Assembly (NCBI RefSeq): GCF_016735595.1
Contig: NZ_JAERRB010000006.1
Span: 124,001-188,000, forward strand
DNA length: 64,000 nucleotides
Direction of reading: 5' to 3'
DNA from: Chryseolinea lacunae
Lineage (GTDB): Bacteria; Bacteroidota; Bacteroidia; Cytophagales; Cyclobacteriaceae
Both the position numbers and the translations under genes were made by a program. Of the stretch, positions 17,703 through 26,224 are shown one piece after another (within the stretch, counting starts at the first letter, position 1; each line of letters begins with the position of its first letter). Below the pieces are notes generated by a model, which did not search any database, was not told where the DNA came from, and saw nothing but the letters and a program-made list of their open reading frames with translations.

Positions 17703-17917
17703 AGTCGTTTTGTTTTTTTGTTTGGACTGAAAAGGTAGAGAAAAAAGCGAAGGTCCAAAAGCGACGCGGCCCTAATTTGAAATCACAACAGGAAACTTAA
17801 CCTTTGCAAGCCGTTTCCATGAAGGTTTGAAAACGCATAGGCGCTGTCTTTTTCGGAAGGTTTCAAACTGAAATACCGTTGCAGTGCGCAGGCTTACTTT
17901 CGCGAGAAACGAAAGCC

Positions 17918-18460
17918 ATGATCAAGGTTCTTGAATTTTTCTGCCTCGACACCGACCACGAACACATTCATCGCATCATCATGTCGGCGTTCGATCAGCC
18001 CTGCGTGGTGCCGCCACACAAAGCCCGCCAAAAGGTGGCTGTCGCCGCCGCGAAAGCAGACGAAATGTTTATCCCAAACAAAGTGACCTATCTCTCCGAA
18101 CAGTCGCGCGTCAACAACGTCACGTTTCGCCCGGCCCGCCAGCCCGACGAGCGCATCAAGTTTGTGATGGACATTGCCAAAAGTCCCGTCATCGAATTTC
18201 GAGCACCCTATCAGCGCTCCGACCTCGTGTTTGTGGCCGGTGCGTTTGTGTTGCCCTCGTTCGAGGCCGAGTTGAAAACCCAGTTCGACACACTCCAGCG
18301 ACTGCTCACCAAAAACTTTCTCCTGCACAGCGACCTCAACCTCTATGTGTCGCACCGCATCACACTCAACACGGCCCGGTTCTTCTTCGACAACCGCGTG
18401 CACGCCTTCGCACCCCACGAACTCGTCACCTATGCACCCATGGGCATACCGAAACATTAA
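17918..18460 (+). CDS. Protein of unknown function, orphan pair member 1
   Basis: 180 residues from ATG 17918, chosen because the 13 residues before it in the open frame are not credible. The sequence MIKVLEFFCLDTDHEHIHRI, KADEMFIPNKVTYLSEQSRV and YQRSDLVFVAGAFVLPSFEA shows a globular cytoplasmic protein with no signal peptide or recognised motif. The opposite-strand frame here is a shadow: the C-ending codons favour this strand. A second unknown gene starts 10 bases downstream, so the two probably form a small operon. I cannot assign a family. Confidence 0.65.
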   Translation: MIKVLEFFCLDTDHEHIHRIIMSAFDQPCVVPPHKARQKVAVAAAKADEMFIPNKVTYLSEQSRVNNVTFRPARQPDERIKFVMDIAKSPVIEFRAPYQRSDLVFVAGAFVLPSFEAELKTQFDTLQRLLTKNFLLHSDLNLYVSHRITLNTARFFFDNRVHAFAPHELVTYAPMGIPKH

Positions 18461-18470
18461 ATACCGATAC

Positions 18471-18767
18471 ATGAAAAAAGATTTGTACTCCGAATTTTAC
18501 CTGCTACACAACAACCTCACGCTAAAACATTTCGGCGGCATCTCGGCCGTGGCGCGTTTTCCCGAATACAAAATTGAAGTGTCGCTCTACCTCTCCAAAC
18601 TAAACCTGTCGCATCACGACGACACCGGCCATCACTACAAACTCGACAGCGACGAACTGAAAACCCTCGCCGACATGACGCAACAACTGGAACACGACAT
18701 GCGCCACCTCATACGCCTCGCAAAAATCGGAGGCCTCAGCGAAGCCATGTATGGCGAGGCCGAGTGA
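18471..18767 (+). CDS. Small protein of unknown function, orphan pair member 2
   Basis: 98 residues from ATG 18471, which lies 10 bases after the stop of the preceding gene. It is rich in His, Leu and acidic residues (LYLSKLNLSHHDDTGHHYKL, MTQQLEHDMRHLIRL) with a mainly helical C-terminus. No signal peptide or membrane helix. I do not recognise the family; its size and pairing with another unknown gene fit a small accessory operon. The last bases stop short of the convergent small membrane-protein gene by 36 bases. Confidence 0.6.
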   Translation: MKKDLYSEFYLLHNNLTLKHFGGISAVARFPEYKIEVSLYLSKLNLSHHDDTGHHYKLDSDELKTLADMTQQLEHDMRHLIRLAKIGGLSEAMYGEAE

Positions 18768-18803
18768 ACGCCACCGACAACAATTTCAAACACCGGATTT
18801 TTT

Positions 18804-19151
18804 TTATTCTCCTTCTGTCATCACATTGGTGCGGCGGCCGATCATGCGTTTAATCACGAAAGCTTGCATGGCCGTCATCACCCACAGCAGTGGCGTGTTA
18901 AACACCAACATCACCAACATCACCGTGGCGTGCTGATACATGCCTTCTAAAAAATGTTGCGCCAGCCCAATGCCTCGGGCTTGCAAGGGCAACAGCAAAA
19001 AGAAAACCAGCAAACCCGTGCCCCACACCATGGGGTGGCGGCCAGCCATCTTGGCAAAATGGAGTCGCTCACCATCGGGAATAACGGTGAGGATGGGGAA
19101 CCGTCGTGTCAGCTGTGCCTCGCGGCGGGTGGTGCGGGTGGGTTGTGTCAT
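18804..19151 (-). CDS. Small two-helix membrane protein
   Basis: 115 residues. A basic N-terminus (TRTTRREAQLTRRFPILTVI) precedes two membrane segments, VWGTGLLVFFLLLPLQA and ATVMLVMLVFNTPLLWVM, and a short basic tail. No family is recognised. It stands alone on the minus strand with about 185 bases before the next minus-strand gene ends at 19339. The start at 19151 is the only ATG that leaves both helices intact. Confidence 0.6.
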   Translation of the reverse strand: MTQPTRTTRREAQLTRRFPILTVIPDGERLHFAKMAGRHPMVWGTGLLVFFLLLPLQARGIGLAQHFLEGMYQHATVMLVMLVFNTPLLWVMTAMQAFVIKRMIGRRTNVMTEGE

Positions 19152-19338
19152 GCAAAAGATGATTTGAACGCCTCAAGAATAGCGCGCACCACTGAAAGAA
19201 TTTTGCAGTTTGTTTCACCCCCCGTCCTTGCACCGCCAACAGACGCCACGGCAGGTCAAGGCTTTAAATTCGTCGGCCAAAAAACAGACAAGCCGCGAAA
19301 CATTCGTCAGAAAAAATAAACGCAGGGCAAGGGTGAGG

Positions 19339-20337
19339 CTATCCGCCCTTCACAGGCTTCTCTTTTTGCCGCGAGCGGTTGGTGCGCGGCGCTTGTTTGG
19401 GAAAGCTCAGAATAAACTTGCCCGATTCGGTGTCGATCGTGTAGAAGTATTTCACTTTTTCTTTTGCCCGCGTCACGTTCACGGTTTCAAATTCGGTGAT
19501 CACAAAGTCGGTCCCGTTTTTTTTGTCGTCTTCAAAAATCACCAACGCATCGCTCACCAGGCTGTCGCGCTCAATCAGCAGGCTATACGAGCCCGGCGTG
19601 TGGCAATTGTTTTTCACAATAAAAAGATGATTCGACAACGCGAGGCTTTCGGGTGGTTTCCGGTTGCAATTATATTTTTCCATACCCTTAATGCCCCGGT
19701 CCACCGCGTTCAGATGCGGCGCATAGAAACGGAGGTCGCGGCCCGTAAACGGAAACGCCAGCGTGTCGAGTCCCGGCGCGGCCAGCAGGTTGGGGTGATC
19801 GAGGTCGGTAATAATGTAGGAGCCTTCGCGAAACGCCAGCTGTGGCAAGTCCACCGTCACCGTGCGACCGTGTGGCAGCGTGGCATAAGTTTTTTTCACC
19901 GCCTCCGAAAAGTCCAGGCACACATACATGCGCTTGTCGCCACTGGCATACTTCACCAGCAACCGCGAGTCGCTGCGCATCGAAGGACCCCAGAAAAAAT
20001 AAGAGAGGTAGAGCAACCTGAAACTCTTGCCACCCGCCACTTCCACCGTGGCGCGGGCGCGCGCTTCGTCCTGTTTTAGTGTGGCCTTGAACTTGCGCGT
20101 TTGCAAACCGCCACTCTCCCACCGGTAGCTGTTGCTGTAGCCACCAAACGCCACGCTATGGCTACCGTCTTCCGCCACAAAATGAATGGAGTCGTTCGAC
20201 GCAAACATCACATCGTTTTGCGCACTGTCGGCCAGCGACAGGTTCACATCCACCTTCACCAGGTGCATGCCGGGTTGGGCAAAAGCCGCCGTTGCCAGGA
20301 CCAACAGCAGAGAAGAAACACAAACAAGCTTTACCAT
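19339..20337 (-). CDS. Secreted protein of unknown function
   Basis: 332 residues from ATG 20337, which puts MVKLVCVSSLLLVLATAAFAQ at the N-terminus as a signal peptide with cleavage after AFAQ. The mature protein is beta-rich, with ADSAQNDVMFASNDSIHFVAE, SVAFGGYSNSYRWESGG and a C-terminal run of acidic and basic strands (VSDALVIFEDDKKNGTDFV). Likely periplasmic or outer-membrane associated. No domain is recognised. The gene is divergent from the PoNi-like gene at 20761, and the gap between them holds a dispersed repeat. Confidence 0.65.
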   Translation of the reverse strand: MVKLVCVSSLLLVLATAAFAQPGMHLVKVDVNLSLADSAQNDVMFASNDSIHFVAEDGSHSVAFGGYSNSYRWESGGLQTRKFKATLKQDEARARATVEVAGGKSFRLLYLSYFFWGPSMRSDSRLLVKYASGDKRMYVCLDFSEAVKKTYATLPHGRTVTVDLPQLAFREGSYIITDLDHPNLLAAPGLDTLAFPFTGRDLRFYAPHLNAVDRGIKGMEKYNCNRKPPESLALSNHLFIVKNNCHTPGSYSLLIERDSLVSDALVIFEDDKKNGTDFVITEFETVNVTRAKEKVKYFYTIDTESGKFILSFPKQAPRTNRSRQKEKPVKGG

Positions 20338-20760
20338 AAAGAACCTGGCAGACAATTTTTTAGACATTTCGCACACAAATTAAACTCCGCCGACATCTAT
20401 ACCCAACATCGCAGCAAAAGAAATTTCAGACGGCGCCCGTCCTGTTCAGAAGGCATGTTAGAAAAAAGAAGTCTCCTTTGGCCGTGCCCGCCAGCTGGCG
20501 GACCAGGCTATCCGCTACAAGTCCGCCAACCCGCCATTCCCACCGCACTGCGGGCTTTCCGCTGCTATCCTTCACGCACCGCAGTCCACACGTGCGGCGG
20601 GCGCGTTCACTGCCCAACCTTTCTCTTCGCTGCAGGGCATTCGGGTTGTTGGATTTGGCCATCGGTGGTTCGCGAACGGCGCGAGGCAAAACAAACCTGC
20701 CGCTGCAACGCCATTTCAGTCTTGCGCTTTAAACTGAAGGCTCAACAAAAAAAAACTGTC
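20338..20760. other. 423-base intergenic region carrying a dispersed repeat
   Basis: The gap between two divergent genes contains no gene; open frames through it show no plausible start or domain. The middle (20506-20570) matches a second site at 62074-62139, and the hairpin CCGCCAGCTGGCGG just before it could form a stable stem. The right part may hold the promoter of the PoNi-like gene. Confidence 0.6.
20506..20570 (+). repeat. Dispersed intergenic repeat, copy 1
   Basis: Starts GGCTATCCGCTACAAGTCC and ends GCTGCTATCC, with CCCACCGCACTGCGG in the middle. The reverse complement of 62074-62139 reads GGCTATCCGTTGCAAGTCC ... CCCACCGCACTTCGG ... CTACTATCC. Roughly three quarters of the bases agree over about 65 bases with one small gap, between two unrelated intergenic regions 41 kb apart. 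Confidence 0.7.
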
Positions 20761-21513
20761 ATGCGCGTCGCGTTCAAAACTCCGGCCTACTTCCACCAAT
20801 ACATTGCCTTGCAAAACGAAACCAGCGAAGCCTTCCTCTCCTGCGCGGTGGCCGAGTGGACGCGGTGGAACAAAGCTTCGGCCCGGCACTGGCTCGTTCA
20901 GGTGGGTCGCCACCTGCTGCGCAAGCTCGTGGCCCAATATTCTGCCGGCAAAAGCATGGGCGCCGTCAAACGAACATTTGCCGAAATACGCTACTACCTC
21001 GGCAAGACTGACAACACGCCGTGCGATCCCACCGACCTTCTCTGGATGTTTTCGCTGGCCGTGTTGCTGCGTCTTCCTCACAGCCAAATTCAACCCTTTA
21101 TTCAACTGGCCCGCACCCAACACCCCAATCATTACCTGCTGCACTACCTGCTGGCCCGCTTTGACCCAACACATCCGCTTCCACCTTTGCCCACCACCAA
21201 AGACCCACACCAAAACCTCGCGTTGGCCACACAACAGCGCAAACATTTCGCCCAACGCCGCATCAAAAACTACCTCGACAAACAATGGTATGCCGCACAC
21301 GCAAACTTCTCGTGGCACGAAAGCCACACGTCGGCACACTACAACTACTTCGGCTATTGGAGCTTCGAAAGCGCCGCCATCACCATCGTGCTCAAACTCG
21401 ACGACAGCGCCTATCGCGACAATCCCTACTACCCAAAAGATCTGGTGGACTATGCCCGTCGAAAACAAAAACCGAGGGCCGCGAAAAAAATCGATCAACC
21501 AAAAAAAAATTAA
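20761..21513 (+). CDS. PoNi-like immunity protein (DUF1910/DUF1911 type)
   Basis: 250 residues from ATG 20761. The N-terminal part is helical (FHQYIALQNETSEAFLSCAV, RTFAEIRYYLGKT). The C-terminal part ends with the family hallmark: HESHTSAHYNYFGYWSFESA, AAITIVLKLDDSAYRDNPYY and PKDLVDYARRK. This matches DUF1911, part of the PoNi immunity proteins that neutralise PoNe DNase effectors of type VI secretion. No toxin or secretion gene is adjacent, so it is an orphan immunity-like gene that may protect against neighbouring bacteria. The longer open frame upstream has no credible start. Confidence 0.7.
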   Translation: MRVAFKTPAYFHQYIALQNETSEAFLSCAVAEWTRWNKASARHWLVQVGRHLLRKLVAQYSAGKSMGAVKRTFAEIRYYLGKTDNTPCDPTDLLWMFSLAVLLRLPHSQIQPFIQLARTQHPNHYLLHYLLARFDPTHPLPPLPTTKDPHQNLALATQQRKHFAQRRIKNYLDKQWYAAHANFSWHESHTSAHYNYFGYWSFESAAITIVLKLDDSAYRDNPYYPKDLVDYARRKQKPRAAKKIDQPKKN

Positions 21514-21597
21514 CGCAGCCCACACAGCAGAAGGACGCTTTCATCGCGATTCTAACAAAAGCGCTACTTTCAGGTTATGTAATCCAGTGCATACGCT

Positions 21598-22704
21598 ATG
21601 AAATTGTTTCCTGTCACGTGGGTGTTCTTCATCCTGGTCTTCTTCGTTTCCGCCGCCAGGGCTCAGGAAAATGTGCTGCTGCATCCCGACAAATTCTATA
21701 AAAAGTTTTTCCCGCGCCTGCGCATCAAACCCGCACCGCTCGACACGGCCTACATCAAAACCTATCCCAACTACCTGTCGGTGGGCACCCACATCCTCTC
21801 GCCCGGCATTCGCTTCAACCTGGGCCCGCGCGGTCCCGGAAGCGCCGCGGCAACCTCCCACTTCCGCACCAACATAGCCGACGTCATGGGCTTTTCGGCG
21901 AGCTATCGGTTTGTGGCCGCCGGCTTTGCGTTCCTGCTCAAGTCGGGGCTGCAAAAAAACGATGCCTATGCACCCAGCGCCTACCGCACCGCCACCATCA
22001 AATTCTCGGGCAGTGCCTACTCCTTTCAATTCAAATACATCCGCATCAAAGGCCTCACCGACGTCAGCGACATCAATCGAAATCCCGCTGGCCCCTATCG
22101 CCTGCGCCCCGATTTGTTGAACAAAGAGTTTCAGCTGGAGGCGCTCTACAACGTGAACTGGAAAAAATATTCCTACACCGCGCCCATCACCTTCTCGCAA
22201 CGCCAGGTACGCAGCCAGGCCGGCGTGTTGTTCAAGGCGGGTGCTTACTATAACCAACTGTCGGGCGACTCTGCACTGATCTCCCGCGAACAGCAACGCC
22301 ACTTCGATCCGGCCTTTGCCAACATCACCACGCTGCGACGCGTAACGTTCAAAGTTGCTCCCGGCGTGGGAGGCACGTTTGTTTTTAATAGACGTTTCTT
22401 CGCATCGCTGGTCGTGTTCCCTTCCGTCAATCTCTATCTCTATAAATACATCGATCAGTCACAGCAAAAAACCGCCAGTCGCGAAGCCCTTGTTTTTAAT
22501 CCCGAAGGCAAAGCCAGCATCGGCTATCAGTCGCGGCGTTTCTATGGCGGCGTGCGCTATGAATACGAGTGGAGCAGTGCTGCCCTGCAATACATCGGGC
22601 TCTCCACCGTCAGTCGCTACATTGGGTTTGAATTGGGCTACCGGTTTTCGGCACCACGCGTCGTGAAAAAAGTCTATCGCAAAACGATGCCCCCCGGCAT
22701 GTAA
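21598..22704 (+). CDS. DUF4421 outer-membrane beta-barrel protein
   Basis: 368 residues. A signal peptide ends near FFVSAARAQ. The mature protein begins with a motif typical of DUF4421 proteins of Bacteroidota (YIKTYPNYLSVGTHIL), and then shows many amphipathic beta strands with alternating aromatics (SASYRFVAAGFAFLLKSG, YSFQFKYIRIKGL) ending FELGYRFSAP, as in outer-membrane barrels. The function of the family is unknown. It lies 84 bases downstream of the PoNi-like gene on the same strand. A shared hairpin terminator follows at 22717-22760. Confidence 0.8.
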   Translation: MKLFPVTWVFFILVFFVSAARAQENVLLHPDKFYKKFFPRLRIKPAPLDTAYIKTYPNYLSVGTHILSPGIRFNLGPRGPGSAAATSHFRTNIADVMGFSASYRFVAAGFAFLLKSGLQKNDAYAPSAYRTATIKFSGSAYSFQFKYIRIKGLTDVSDINRNPAGPYRLRPDLLNKEFQLEALYNVNWKKYSYTAPITFSQRQVRSQAGVLFKAGAYYNQLSGDSALISREQQRHFDPAFANITTLRRVTFKVAPGVGGTFVFNRRFFASLVVFPSVNLYLYKYIDQSQQKTASREALVFNPEGKASIGYQSRRFYGGVRYEYEWSSAALQYIGLSTVSRYIGFELGYRFSAPRVVKKVYRKTMPPGM

Positions 22705-22716
22705 TGGGAACGCTAT

Positions 22717-22760
22717 AAAAAAAGAGAGGCTGTCGTACGCCCTACAACAGCCTCCTTTAT
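22717..22760 (-). terminator. Bidirectional hairpin terminator
   Basis: Stem GAGGCTGT (22726-22733) pairs with ACAGCCTC (22747-22754). On the minus strand it is followed by TCTC and a run of seven T, so it best terminates the lipoprotein gene that ends at 22778. On the plus strand only CTTTAT follows, a weaker end for the DUF4421 gene. Confidence 0.75.
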
Positions 22761-22777
22761 ATAAACAAAAAGCCAAC

Positions 22778-23287
22778 TCAATTTCCAACCTGCACGGGCT
22801 CTGCATTCAGGCCCACATCGCCCACGGCAACGGCATCGTCTTCCAGAAAAATGCTCACGTGTCCGTCAAGTTCATCCAGCGATTCATAAAAATCTTTCTT
22901 GCCCACAACAAAATATTTATACGGCGCAAACTCACCCGCTTCGCCGTCAACCGGTGTCAGCGCGGCAAGCGAAGTAGAGGAACCGCCAGCCACCGTGCCA
23001 GCATAAAGACCCGTGGGATACGACGAGCCTGCCTTGGTGTTGTAGAGCGACACCTGCACCAGCGTGTTGTTGGCGTTGTCGAGCCAGAACACCACGCGAC
23101 CATACACGCGTCCTGTGCCGGGAATAGAATCAAGCGTGTAGGCTTTGAACGTGGTGATGGTTCCGCCGCCGGGTGCCGTGCCCAGTTCGGGATTCACACT
23201 CACCTGTTCGCAGGCACTAAGCAATGTTGTGGCAACCGATGCCATCAGCATGAGGGAAGCTATTTTCGTTTTCAGTATGTTTTTCAT
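22778..23287 (-). CDS. Lipoprotein paired with a TonB receptor
   Basis: 169 residues. The signal peptide ends with LLSAC, placing the lipid-bearing Cys at residue 26. The mature part is beta-rich: TLDSIPGTGRVYGRVVFWLD and VSLYNTKAGSSYPTGLYAG, which recalls CHRD-like or similar secreted repeats, then an acidic tail. It begins 12 bases downstream of the TonB receptor, so both are on one transcript. In Bacteroidota such lipoproteins often sit on the receptor and help bind ligand, but this one is not a SusD family protein. Ends at the hairpin at 22726-22754. Confidence 0.75.
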   Translation of the reverse strand: MKNILKTKIASLMLMASVATTLLSACEQVSVNPELGTAPGGGTITTFKAYTLDSIPGTGRVYGRVVFWLDNANNTLVQVSLYNTKAGSSYPTGLYAGTVAGGSSTSLAALTPVDGEAGEFAPYKYFVVGKKDFYESLDELDGHVSIFLEDDAVAVGDVGLNAEPVQVGN

Positions 23288-23299
23288 GATGCTAAGAGT

Positions 23300-26224
23300 T
23301 TAGAATGAGAACAAAACGCGACCGTAGTAGTATGCGCCGTTGCTGCCTTGCTGGTTGTTTGAATACAGGTAGAAGCCGCGGTTTTCTTCGCGCAACAACT
23401 CGGGATATTTGTCGAAGATGTTGTTGCCACCTACCGAGAACTTCAGGTTCTTCGTGATGTCGTAGCTCACGCTAAGGTCAAACACGGTTTGTCCGCTAAA
23501 AGTCTGATCCCAGAATTCGCCATTGGCGTTTGTCGAAGTCGACAGTTCCGTAACTTTTCCATAGTAGGTGCCGCGAAACAGCGTCGAGAATTTGCCGAGC
23601 TTGTATTGAACAAAGCCGATAAACTTTGTGCGGGGTGTGCCGGTTTCAAATTGGCCAATTACCTGACGGTTCAGGTATTTGTTCACCAACGCTTCTTCGC
23701 TGATGTTGGCAGCGTTCAGATCCAGTGTTTTTTTATGAATCACCTGGTTGCGGCTAAAGATGGCCGACGCGTTAAACGTGAGCACCGACTTGTTGACGGC
23801 GGTGGTGTAGTTGCCCACCAGCTCAATGCCCTTGGAACGAATGTCGCCACCGTTCACAAAAAACTGGGCTTCCCCCTGGCTGCCAATCACCTGGTCATAG
23901 TTGTTGCCAACCTCTGCTGCGTTGAACGCACCCGTAAGGAAGATGCGATCGTCCACGTCGATCTGGTAGGCATCCACGCTAAACTCCAGCTTGTGCGACA
24001 CCTGGTAGGCAAACCCCAGGCCATAGCTCTTCGAACGTTCTTCGGTCAGCTTCTTGATGCCCAGCACACGGGCGGCGGTGCTGTTCGAAGGATACGTAGT
24101 GTAGTCCACAGGTTGTGGAACGCCGTTCTGGTCGGTCACAAACACAGTGGCTGTGGTGGTGTAGTTCAGTTCCTGCAACGACGGTGCGCGGAAGCCGGTA
24201 GAGAGCGAGCCGCGAAGCGACAGGTTGTCGAGAATGGAATAGCGGGCCGCGAACTTGCCAATCACCACGTCGCCAAAGTCAGAGTAGTTCTCCACGCGCG
24301 CTGCACCGGCAATCATGAAGTCTTCCGTAAGGTTCAACTCTGCGTCGATATAGGCCGACACATCGGTGCGAAATTCGTCGCGCTCATTCTTGGGACCAAA
24401 GCCCGCAAAACACTGGCAGTTGGCCGACAGCGATTTCACCGTCACCTTTTCGCCTTTCGTTACTTCCAGCGGGTTGCCGTTGGCATCAACAATGGGTGTG
24501 CTGCTGCCATCTTCAAGCGGTTTGCCATCGGGGCCAACCAGAAAACCATCTTCACCCACGGTCACCACACCGGCGTCGCCATAGGTAAACCCTTCGTCTT
24601 GTCCTTTAATGATCTTATAATTTTCAACACGCATCTCGGCGCCAAACGCAATGTTCAGGCCGCGCATCACCTCCGGGAAATATTTTGAGAAGTCGAGGTT
24701 GGTTGTGTTTTGTGAGAACGCGTGTGTGCCCAGGTTCATGTTGATGGGCGAGTTCGATCCCAGCGACGCGTTCATGGTGTTCACCATGCCGATGCGGCTC
24801 TTGTTCCTGCCATAGGTGTTGCTGAAGTCCACGTTGAAGATTCCAATCTTGCCACGAATCCCCATGGTGGTGGAGATGTCGGACGTGTTGGTGGTCATCT
24901 CCGGGCGAAAGCCGTTGGGATAGAGCAGATAGTTGAAACGATCGGTTTGCTCGGGGCGACGATAGTAGCACGAATAGCTTTGCAGAAATTTATAGCCCAT
25001 GCCGCCAAAGGCATAGAACGTTGTGGTTTCATCGATGGGAATTTCGGAGTTAAAATAAACCGTTCCCATGGTGATGGCGGGCGAACCGGCCCACACCGCA
25101 AAATCGCTTTGCTTCAGACCCCGCGCACCCATCAATCCTTCGGGCGTGGCAAGCGACGCCGCCAGCGTGGCATTGCCCGCCGCCTGCGCCGCTACCAACT
25201 CGGGGTTGGTGATGACGGGGTTGCCAAATTTGTCGGTGCGCTGATTCGTGAGATACGTTCCGTCATACACATTCCAGTCGTTCACAAAAGGACGCAACGT
25301 GGGCCGACGCTGCGTGAGCTCGCCCGAAATGTTGATGAACCCTTTCTTGCCAAGACTGAAACCATAGTTGGCCGACAGCTGATAGTTGTATCCATCGGGC
25401 TTGCCATCTTCGGTATATTTTCCACCGTCGCCACCCGAGTTCATGTAGCCACCGCCCGTGAAGCTGCCCGAGAGCCGGTTGGTAGATTTTTTCAACACAA
25501 TGTTGATCACACCGGCCACAGCATCCGATCCATATTGCGCCGCGGCACCATCGCGCAAAATTTCAATGTGGTCTACCGACGCTGCCGGAATCAGCATCAT
25601 GTCTACCGATGTAGACGGACTGCCCACCGCCGTGGAGATGATGAGCTGTGCCGACGTGTGCCGACGTTTGCCATTCACCAGCACCAGCGTTTGATTGGGC
25701 GCGAGGTTTCTCAACTGGATGGGGTCAACGTGCGAATCCAGGTCACCACCCTGCGAGCGCACCGCGTTGAAGCTGGGGGCAAGCATGGTGAGCATCTGGG
25801 CCAGATCTATCTGTGGCAAGTCGCCCATAATATCCTTTATTGAAATGATGTCCACGGGCACGGCCGTCTCCAGCGCGGTGCGACCCATGCCGCGGCTTCC
25901 GGTAACAATGAGCTCGCCCAGTTCGTGCATCGACTCCTGCAACGGCACGTCTATGGTACGGTTGGCACCCACGGGAATTTCGGTAGAAGCAAAGCCAATG
26001 AACGAAAACACAAGCACGTCGGCAGGCGTTGCCGTGATGGTGTATTTGCCATCGCCATCGGTCAACGTTCCTTTGCCGGGAGCAGTTTTCAAAATAACGC
26101 TCACACCGGCAAGGGGCGTGCCATCACTCGAGGCCGTGATGGTGCCCGACACCGTTACCTGCTGCGCGAACGTGGGCAGGGTGATGAGTAGAAAGATAAG
26201 GCACAGGTAAAATTTTTGTTTCAT
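23300..26224 (-). CDS. TonB-dependent receptor with CarboxypepD_reg N-terminus
   Basis: 974 residues. After a signal peptide (LITLPTFAQQ), residues 22-98 form the CarboxypepD_reg-like domain (VSGTITASSDGTPLAGVSVI, YTITATPADVLVFSFIGF) typical of Bacteroidota receptors. A TonB-box-like segment and plug follow: GELIVTGSRGMGRTALETAV, QLRNLAPNQTLVLVNGKRRH, IEILRDGAAAQYGSDAVAGV. A long barrel ends with YYYGRVLFSF. The receptor imports a ligand that the sequence does not reveal. It heads an operon with a lipoprotein. About 790 bases without a gene lie upstream and probably carry its control region. Confidence 0.93.
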   Translation of the reverse strand: MKQKFYLCLIFLLITLPTFAQQVTVSGTITASSDGTPLAGVSVILKTAPGKGTLTDGDGKYTITATPADVLVFSFIGFASTEIPVGANRTIDVPLQESMHELGELIVTGSRGMGRTALETAVPVDIISIKDIMGDLPQIDLAQMLTMLAPSFNAVRSQGGDLDSHVDPIQLRNLAPNQTLVLVNGKRRHTSAQLIISTAVGSPSTSVDMMLIPAASVDHIEILRDGAAAQYGSDAVAGVINIVLKKSTNRLSGSFTGGGYMNSGGDGGKYTEDGKPDGYNYQLSANYGFSLGKKGFINISGELTQRRPTLRPFVNDWNVYDGTYLTNQRTDKFGNPVITNPELVAAQAAGNATLAASLATPEGLMGARGLKQSDFAVWAGSPAITMGTVYFNSEIPIDETTTFYAFGGMGYKFLQSYSCYYRRPEQTDRFNYLLYPNGFRPEMTTNTSDISTTMGIRGKIGIFNVDFSNTYGRNKSRIGMVNTMNASLGSNSPINMNLGTHAFSQNTTNLDFSKYFPEVMRGLNIAFGAEMRVENYKIIKGQDEGFTYGDAGVVTVGEDGFLVGPDGKPLEDGSSTPIVDANGNPLEVTKGEKVTVKSLSANCQCFAGFGPKNERDEFRTDVSAYIDAELNLTEDFMIAGAARVENYSDFGDVVIGKFAARYSILDNLSLRGSLSTGFRAPSLQELNYTTTATVFVTDQNGVPQPVDYTTYPSNSTAARVLGIKKLTEERSKSYGLGFAYQVSHKLEFSVDAYQIDVDDRIFLTGAFNAAEVGNNYDQVIGSQGEAQFFVNGGDIRSKGIELVGNYTTAVNKSVLTFNASAIFSRNQVIHKKTLDLNAANISEEALVNKYLNRQVIGQFETGTPRTKFIGFVQYKLGKFSTLFRGTYYGKVTELSTSTNANGEFWDQTFSGQTVFDLSVSYDITKNLKFSVGGNNIFDKYPELLREENRGFYLYSNNQQGSNGAYYYGRVLFSF

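Noticed and set aside
17894-18472. 192-codon minus-strand frame opposite the unknown gene pair
   Set aside because: Third-position C/G bias and a good start favour the plus strand; the minus frame has no recognisable features.
20426-20732. Small genes in the repeat region before the PoNi-like gene
   Set aside because: Frames arise from GC-rich repeat sequence; the same repeat occurs at 62 kb without conserved frames.
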